Of a DNA stretch of 64,000 nt, positions 57,201 through 64,000 are shown one piece after another (positions within the stretch are counted from its first letter, which is position 1; each line of letters begins with the position of its first letter). This DNA is from Tanytarsus gracilentus (Eukaryota > Arthropoda > Insecta > Diptera > Chironomidae), in the NCBI GenBank assembly GCA_038502055.1, contig JAXRKN010000040.1, positions 1-64,000 of the forward strand. The letters run 5' to 3'. The position numbers and the translations under genes are program-made. Under the pieces are notes generated by a model. It had not been told where the DNA came from, searched no databases, and saw only the letters and a program-made list of their open reading frames with translations.

Positions 57201-59959
57201 AATTGTTACCAAAGTCATTTGTTGAAATTGAGGACTTTTGCGAAGAGGGCGGTAAAATTGTGCTTCAATACGAGCCACTGCCTGTACAAAAATCAGAGTC
57301 TGGCATTTTTAGCAGTCTTTATCTCTATTTAAGCTCCGAAAGTCAACGACAACCGTCTTATGAAGAGCAAGAGATACTGAAGTTAGCACGAAAGTGTATT
57401 AAAGATTGTCAAATTGATCAAATGATTGTGGAATCTAAATTTCTTCATCACGATTCGCTGGCTGAAATCATAGCTTACCTTCAGTTTCTAATTAAAGCGC
57501 CAAGCAACCACAAGTCCGTTGGCATTCCTTACGAGGAAAATTTAGTAGTCTTTTACCTCGAGTTGCTGACAAAAATTTTAATCCAAAATCGTGATCGAGT
57601 TCTGCCTTATTGGCCGAGAACAAGTGACATTTTTAACGAACTCATTGTTACCAGTGCCTCATGCGGTTACGAGAATTTACTAAAGAGATCAACTGTTGCA
57701 CTTCTCAAACTCGGAATTTATTTAATGAGAAATGAAGAACTTGCGTCGACGATTCTGCAAAGCATGAAAATATTCCTTCGTATCAAGCCAAAAATTTTAA
57801 ATTATATTTCGGTGCCGGTCGCTATTGGCATGTACGAGCTCCTCAAAACATCCGCTCAAAATATCCATACTGAATTAGATTGGGCGATTGTGTTTAATAT
57901 TCTCGAATGTGTTGGAGCCGGAGCGATATCGTCGGAAGCTTGTGAGACGGCTGCGACAAGCACAAAATCTGATGGTGCTCTGAGCAGCGAAGAGGAAACA
58001 GAAATTTCCGAGCGAGGTTATACGAGTGATTCGGAAATGCTTAAAAGTTCATCGAACTCAACGACTCCTCAAAGTGGCGAAAGTAATTGGATAATTGTTA
58101 ATAAAGAACAACAGCAGCAACCTCAAAATCAGGATGCAAAAGCTAGCCCAATAGCAAGTATCATTTATCCATGCAAACTTATGCCACACTCACCAGTTGC
58201 ATTAGTGAAGTGTTGGGATAGTCTTGCGTTTATTGTTCGCAATGTTGCTCACATAACGCCATATAATTTTGAAATATGTGTGAGATGTCTGAGGACTTTT
58301 GTAGAAGCAGTGATGTTACAGAACTCAAGTAAGGCGATGAAAGGAAAACATGTACCGCAAAGTGGAAAAAAGAAATCGAAAAATGTTGACAACAAAACAG
58401 CAGCAATTGCCACGACAGCGGCCGAAGAAAAATCGCGAAAAGAAGTGCCAGAAAGATATGATACGATTGCAATTCAACTCACCGAACTTATGCACACACT
58501 CTATTCAAGGATAGCTCAAATCTTTCGTTGGTGGGCCGAAGAGAGCGGTGCAATGCCTCAATGTACTGCACTCTGGTCGCAAGGTTGGTGTCCATTGTTG
58601 CAAGGAATCGCACGCATATGCACTGATTATCGTTATGAAGTTAGAAAATTTGCAATTAGTTATCTTCAACGATCACTTTTATCGCACGATTTACAACCCT
58701 TAAGCGGTCCCGAGTGGGTTGGCTGCTTCCGACAAGTTCTCTTTCCATTGATGAATTTTCTTCTTACCGAGACACCCGAAACAAATGGAACTAATCCGGG
58801 AGTTATTGAAGAATCGCGAATTGAAATTGCAAAAACAATGTCAAAGTTTTTCCTCAATCATCTCACCTCACTTATGACACTATCGAGCTTCAATGAGCTG
58901 TGGTTTGAAATTCTTGGATATCTCGAGAAATTCATGAAACTAAGAACTGACATGCTCTATGAGACAGTTTACGAAATCTTGAAGAACATGCTGAGGCTCA
59001 TGCATTTCTTTAAGGCTTTCCATAATCCCGATGGCGTTACATATTCAGTTTTATGGGAGTTAACGTGGAATAAAATTTCTACATTCCTACCATCGCTCCG
59101 AGAAGAAATTTTTATGGACAATGGTTAGTAGATTAATATATTTTTCTTACTTTACCGCTCAACTCATTTTTTTTAGACAATCCAATGCTTAATGTCCCAC
59201 AAAGACCGCCGGTTTTATCGCCTCTAATATCACCCATAACGGAGCGAAAAGATTTCATTCCGAAGGAAGTTGAGCCAGTTGTAGTGACATCATCGCCTAT
59301 TGTCATCTCCTCCGTTGCACCCATCGATATAATTGACGAAGTCAATGAGGTTGTGAATGAGAAAATGCTTGATCCATTTGCCGAGCTGGCAACAGGTCCA
59401 AGTTTGTCGAAAGATGAGGTAAATTTTAAATTCATTTAAACGATTATTTTCTTAAAATTTAAATTTTTAGAGTCCAATTCATCTTCCATCGACAATTTCT
59501 CCACAAATAGACAGTCAACCGATTAAAGTGCAAGACGTAGATGATCAAATGGAGAGGTTTTCGGAAACATCGAGTATAGAGCTTGTCATACAAGGTGGAC
59601 CGACGGAAACACAACTGAATTCATCACCAACTCACATGAGAGTTCCTGAAAGCCACCATTTTGTGCTAAATCCATATCCAGGAATTAAACATCAAGGTCA
59701 TATTCCCGTTGATATTGTGAAAAGTTTTACACCCGTCGCACATTCCGAGCATCCAAAGTCTGAAGATAACGGTGAAATTTTTGGCGATTACGTCCAAGAC
59801 CCCTACAACCTTACACTTCAAATTAATAGCAATGAGGAGACGAGTCAAGTTAAACCCCATCCAGCGGCATCATTCTTTCAGTCGTCTTCTTACTTTAGTA
59901 ACGATTCTTCTGATTTAATTCCACCATCGCCGGGTTCAGAATTATTTAATCGACCTTAA
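54282..59959 (+). CDS. garz: GBF1/Gartenzwerg, Arf guanine-nucleotide exchange factor
   Basis: It activates Arf1 at the cis-Golgi for COPI coat recruitment. Six exons: 54282-54380, 54446-54644, 54698-54925, 54987-59123, 59177-59418 and 59471-59959, all in phase; 1797 residues. The start MSIPGNGIFVVRGELSTIMT matches GBF1. DCB and HUS domains span about 1-560. Sec7 runs from about 580 (RPEKGIQFLQENGIL) to 775, with the catalytic glutamate in FRLPGEAP (Glu664) and AYAIIMLNMDQHNHN. HDS1-3 follow (for example RWWAEESGAMPQCTALWSQG). The proline/serine-rich tail is poorly conserved, as is usual. It begins 180 bp after the preceding gene and ends 388 bp before the XRCC2-like gene. Confidence 0.96.
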
Positions 59960-60347
59960 AATTTTAGAAAAAAAAAGAAAATTAAACAAAAGATTGCAAT
60001 CTATTTTGTGCATCATTAAACATTTTCACAAAATAGCATTCAATGATCCGTTATATCTATTTAATTTATTTTATGTTGTCTATCGATAATTTAATCTCGT
60101 CCGGTGTAAAATTTAATTCATTGAATTTATACACATTAATTATAAATATTGCATAGCTGCAGAAGGAAATCTATTCAAAAAAGATGAAATAAAAAGAATT
60201 AAATTTTATTAAAAAATATCGTTAAATTTTTTAAATTTTTTTTACAAAATGAGTTGCAAACCCCTGGATGTATTTTTTTAGCGGGAAAAGTCATTTCAAA
60301 ACAAACAGTTTAAATTTTTTTGTTAGAAATAATATTTTTAAGTCGTT

Positions 60348-61921
60348 ATGGATGAATCATCTCAAAAGTCAGTTGTTGATTCAAAGATAAGACTACCTGA
60401 AGTTGCCTCAAGTGAGCCGAATACTTTAGATCTTGAAAACAAATGCGTAATTTTGATGAGACAAAATGAAAACAAACTTTCTGAAAGTGATAAAGATCAG
60501 AAAAGTGAAAACGGAAGTGATACGCAATATTTCAACGCAGAAAGCAACGGAAGTACATCAAGCTTAAAAATGGACGGAAAGGAATGTCAGCTGGATCTTG
60601 AAAGTCAAGTCAGTTTAGCTAAAATCAATTCTTTCTTCGAAAATCCATTAAGTATAACTAATATTAAACGAGTAAAACCAGACATTCACTCAGCACGTGA
60701 TCAGTCGGATCACACTAAAAAGAGTCTCGAAGGAGTCTCAAGCACGCAATTGGAGTTAGAAGCCATCCAGAACATTTTCGAAAATGTTGACTCTCAAACT
60801 GAAATCTCAAACATCAGCATCAAAGACCTTTTTACCGCAAGAGATTCCATTAATACGACTGAAAATGAAAATAAAGCACAGCCTGATGATGAAGGACCTG
60901 ATAAGAACAAGAAGAAAAAATCGTCAGCATACATAAAAGTGTCCATCGATGAGGTGCTCCCAAACCTCCTAAATTATCCTACTGTAGGAGTGTGTGGTGA
61001 GTTGACCTATACATTTTACTAATTTTCTTTAAAAAAAATTTCAAGTTACAAAAAATTTCTTCAACAGGCGACTCAAGAAAGATTGGAAAAAGCACGTTGA
61101 CTTATGAAATTGTCAGCAACTTGCTTATTCAACGTCCCGATAAAAACATCATCTTCATTGACATCCTCAACGGCTATGATGCCGAGAAACAAGCTTTAAT
61201 TTTCAAGAAGCATTGCAAAAATGCGAATATAAAGTTCAAGAACAACAGCGCACTCGATCGTGTTAAAGTTCTGCAAATATACAGCAACAAAGAATTTCAC
61301 TATTTAATGAGTAGATTGGAATTGGCTGTCGCACAAGTTCCGAATGCATGCATTCTAATCATCGACAATCTCACATTTTTCTATCAAGACTCGTACGGCT
61401 TCAACTTTTTCGGGCGTGGAATTAATCGAAAGGAATTCGTCTCGCACTATCTGAAAATTTTCCATAGTGTTGCTATCCAAACGGGTGTTACGGTGCTCTT
61501 CACGCTTCCCGAACATCTTTTGCGAGAAAATAACACAAACAATTTAATCAAAAAGTCAGTGAACGAGGAGAAAATCATATACGAGCATATTAAGCAGAAG
61601 ATTGATGACAAGAAAAGCTCTTCAGTGAATCACAAAAATGCACGCGTTAAATTGGCTAGCAACAGCCCCGGTCACAAATCCGATTCCGAAATCGACAACG
61701 TCAAACCAGACACGCACGATAAGCTTCTCGATAAGAGCGAGATAGATGCTGGTCTATCAGTATTTCTGTCAAAAATCACGCAAGATCAGTACAAGCTGAA
61801 AATTTTCAAATCTGAAAAATCGGACAACTCTGAAGAAGTTGTCGAAGAATTTTATTATCGCATCAAGCAAGACGGATTTGAATTGCGACAAAAGAAAAAG
61901 ATTATTCAAGAAAGCCAATAA
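60348..61921 (+). CDS. XRCC2-like RAD51 paralogue with a long N-terminal extension
   Basis: Two exons, 60348-60996 and 61068-61921 (GTGAGT..CAACAG), give 500 residues. The RecA/RAD51-type P-loop GDSRKIGKS (217-225) is followed by NIIFIDILNGYD, a Walker B CILIIDNLTFFY (Asp316) and a strand VTVLFTLPEHLL. The Walker B block (LIIDxLxxFY followed by a helix and LFT) fits XRCC2 best. XRCC2 works with RAD51D in homologous recombination. The P-loop is preceded by about 215 polar, Ser/Asp/Glu-rich residues absent from vertebrate XRCC2, ending in a KNKKKKS stretch. The tail is also charged. The intron splits the first P-loop glycine codon. Another RAD51 paralogue remains possible. Confidence 0.75.
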
Positions 61922-64000
61922 GAGCTAAAAAATATTCACCATGTTTTCTAAGTCAATTTAATTTTAAGATGCATATAATAAAGTGCATACAAAGGCTGTG
62001 AAGAAAGAGAGTATGAAAATAAAAATGAATTTTTAGAAATAACACGCTAGAGGCAAAGAAATATTTGTTAGACCCCCACTTAGTGTCTCTCTCTCTCGTG
62101 GAAGAATTTTCATTATTCTAGTGAAGTTTCAACTGTTCAGAAGCATTAAAGACAATTAATTGTCTGGGATTAATTCTTAGAATTTTCAAATATAAGGTGA
62201 GTCAAAGGTGTAAAAAAATAACATCAATTTACCAAATTAATTCAAAAAATTAGTAAAAAATAATACAAACACGTGTTCGATTGAGTGGTCAAAAGTAATT
62301 AGTCTATACTGCGCACGGTATTACGACATGTGAAAAAAATATTGTTTCCAGACGAACTGTTGTCGGTTTAATCGACTAGACTATTTTATCGCAAAACATC
62401 TTGTTTTCTTATTTTTTTGCTATGAGTTTTCACCCAAAATATAATGTACAAATATTATGACCGATAACACCTGACAATATTTTTTTTTTTCGATTACATG
62501 TCTGGAAATTAAGTAATAAATTTTTATTCCTAAAAGTTCTAAAAATAAAACTGAAATAATTAAGTTGTCACCATGGTGCACCATGCTCTTTCATCTTTTA
62601 TTCTTTTATGGAACGAACTCATCGCGTGAACAGAAGATTTTATCGCGCTATTTTTACAAACCTAAATGGAAAAATACTGAATCGAATTTTAATCTACGAA
62701 ACCTAAATTTAGGACGAGATAATGCGAAAATTGGAGACTTCCAAAAGTTCACCCATGACAGACGTTGAAAGCTCACTTTTTATCTTAATCCTTCATCAAT
62801 AATATCAAAAATTACAACAACCCATGATATTTATAATTGTGAAAATTGCGTGATACTGGAGAGTCCATTTGAAGATAAAAATCATGCCGTTACCTCGTGT
62901 TGCCAAGTTAGTGATTACAAAGATTTTTTTTGTTGATGAAACGGGAAGTATCTGAAAATTGTAATCCCGGTGAAGAGTAAAATAGAAAATTCCAGTTATG
63001 AGTTCAATTAGCAGAGGGATCCAATGTAAAATCTTCAAATTTTTTTTTAAATTAATTTTTAGATTAAAATCTAAATTAATTATAAAAGTTAAAATTTGCA
63101 AAAAAAAAATAATTTCCGCACCCCGCTGACTCTCACCAATAAATTTTATCCGCTATCTTATCGCATCAACTCCCTCGCAAGTGTTTTTGAAGGCTTAACT
63201 AACCAGTGGAGAAAAAAACCAGAATTATATGCTTCATCATATCATGTGAAAAGAACGTGAAGTCTGTGTTGCCGAAAAAAAAATCATTTTGCAGAAACGA
63301 GTGATAAGACCTTATCACTCTCTGCTGGTATGGTTGATGAGGTGTTGCGTGCTAGATATAGAAATTGCTAGACTTTTTGATACAAAAAAATTACACGAAT
63401 TCATCAAGTGATAACGTGCGCTTGCTCTGAATATTTGACTGTCGCCTGATCGCAAAAAAACTGGATATTTTCAGCTTATTTGCTTGTAACTGAAACGATT
63501 TCAATTAAATCTGATAAGCTCACAATTTACTACGACTTGTTTTAAATATTCGCTCACATTTTTAAATTTAAAAATTTGTAAGACGACTTAAAAGAAAAGG
63601 AACCACCAGCAATTTCATTAATTTGTTTCTCTCAAGTCAATACATGTATAACTCTTAATTTTAATTTGTCTGGGAATGTTTAAATATAAACAGCTTTTAA
63701 GCGATGGAGTTCGAGGTGATATTGTGACGATGGCGTGTACATAAACCCCAAGGTGTGCTTCAGCCTCCAGACAACTGTTTCTACATATTTTTTAAAATTA
63801 AACTTTTCTCTCAGAAAAAAAATAAAAACTCATAAAATTAATCAAGTGAAAAAATTCAAATCAATTTTTGCTATATTTTCACATTTCAAAATTATTTATA
63901 TAAAAATTTTGACAACATCGCATGAATCAATAAACAAACTTCTTAATTTTATATTCACGATTACATTCTGATATTTTTTTATTAGAGCTCCTCACAAATA
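61922..64000. other. 3' flank of the XRCC2-like gene and possible 5' exon of a next gene
   Basis: AATAAA-type signals follow the stop at about 61977-61982 and 62019-62024. A GTGAGT donor at 62197 after TCAAATATAAG could end a non-coding 5' exon of a gene running out of the window; this rests on one splice motif. Frames at 62565-62768 (+), 62805-63101 (-) and 63735-63971 (+) have no recognisable domain and low-complexity stretches. Confidence 0.35.

Noticed and set aside
62805..63101. Minus-strand 98-residue hydrophobic frame
   Set aside because: Some segments look protein-like, but there is no start context, splice support or recognisable family.
1..64000. CRISPR array, operon or tRNA genes
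   Set aside because: The tandem arrays have no spacer structure, the gene models contain introns, and no tRNA B-box in a foldable context was found.

Overview
The window looks like nuclear DNA of an AT-rich, intron-compact insect, most likely a dipteran and possibly a midge-like nematoceran. It has many 50-70 bp introns with canonical GT..AG borders, a leucokinin precursor with dipteran-type FHSWG and FHAWG peptides, and insect-like housekeeping genes. No bacterial or viral replicon features are visible. All gene models were built by eye from reading frames, splice sites and recalled family motifs; no searches were run.

Region 1 (1-12.0 kb) holds a large autonomous Helitron of the Helentron type. 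An intact 2707-residue ORF carries Rep, PIF1-like helicase and apurinic-type endonuclease domains. It is followed, in another frame, by a 643-residue ORF. Four USP-like (peptidase C19-fold) domains are spread over the two ORFs: two keep a Cys/His/Asp set and two are degenerate. Nine frameshift-ridden 132-bp repeats lie upstream of the long ORF.

Region 2 (12.2-19.4 kb) appears to be a small TATA-promoter gene of unknown function. Its 4.6-kb intron is filled by a 184-bp satellite array and two non-autonomous Helentron-like elements, and its last exon lies in a 1309-bp tandem duplication.

Region 3 (19.4-35.5 kb) is gene-poor. It contains a three-exon secreted cysteine-rich protein, an orphan ORF and, on the minus strand, the leucokinin gene. 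The leucokinin gene may sit inside a long first intron of COMMD4.

Region 4 (35.5-64 kb) is gene-dense: COMMD4, ATE1 (with two interchangeable homologous exons), two SLC17-type transporters flanking a DNAJB13-like gene, HEATR1/UTP10, an uncharacterised gene whose start codon is split by an intron, GBF1/garz and an XRCC2-like RAD51 paralogue. These genes act in separate processes (protein arginylation, transport, ribosome biogenesis, Golgi Arf activation, recombination). Their closeness looks like ordinary gene packing rather than a functional cluster.
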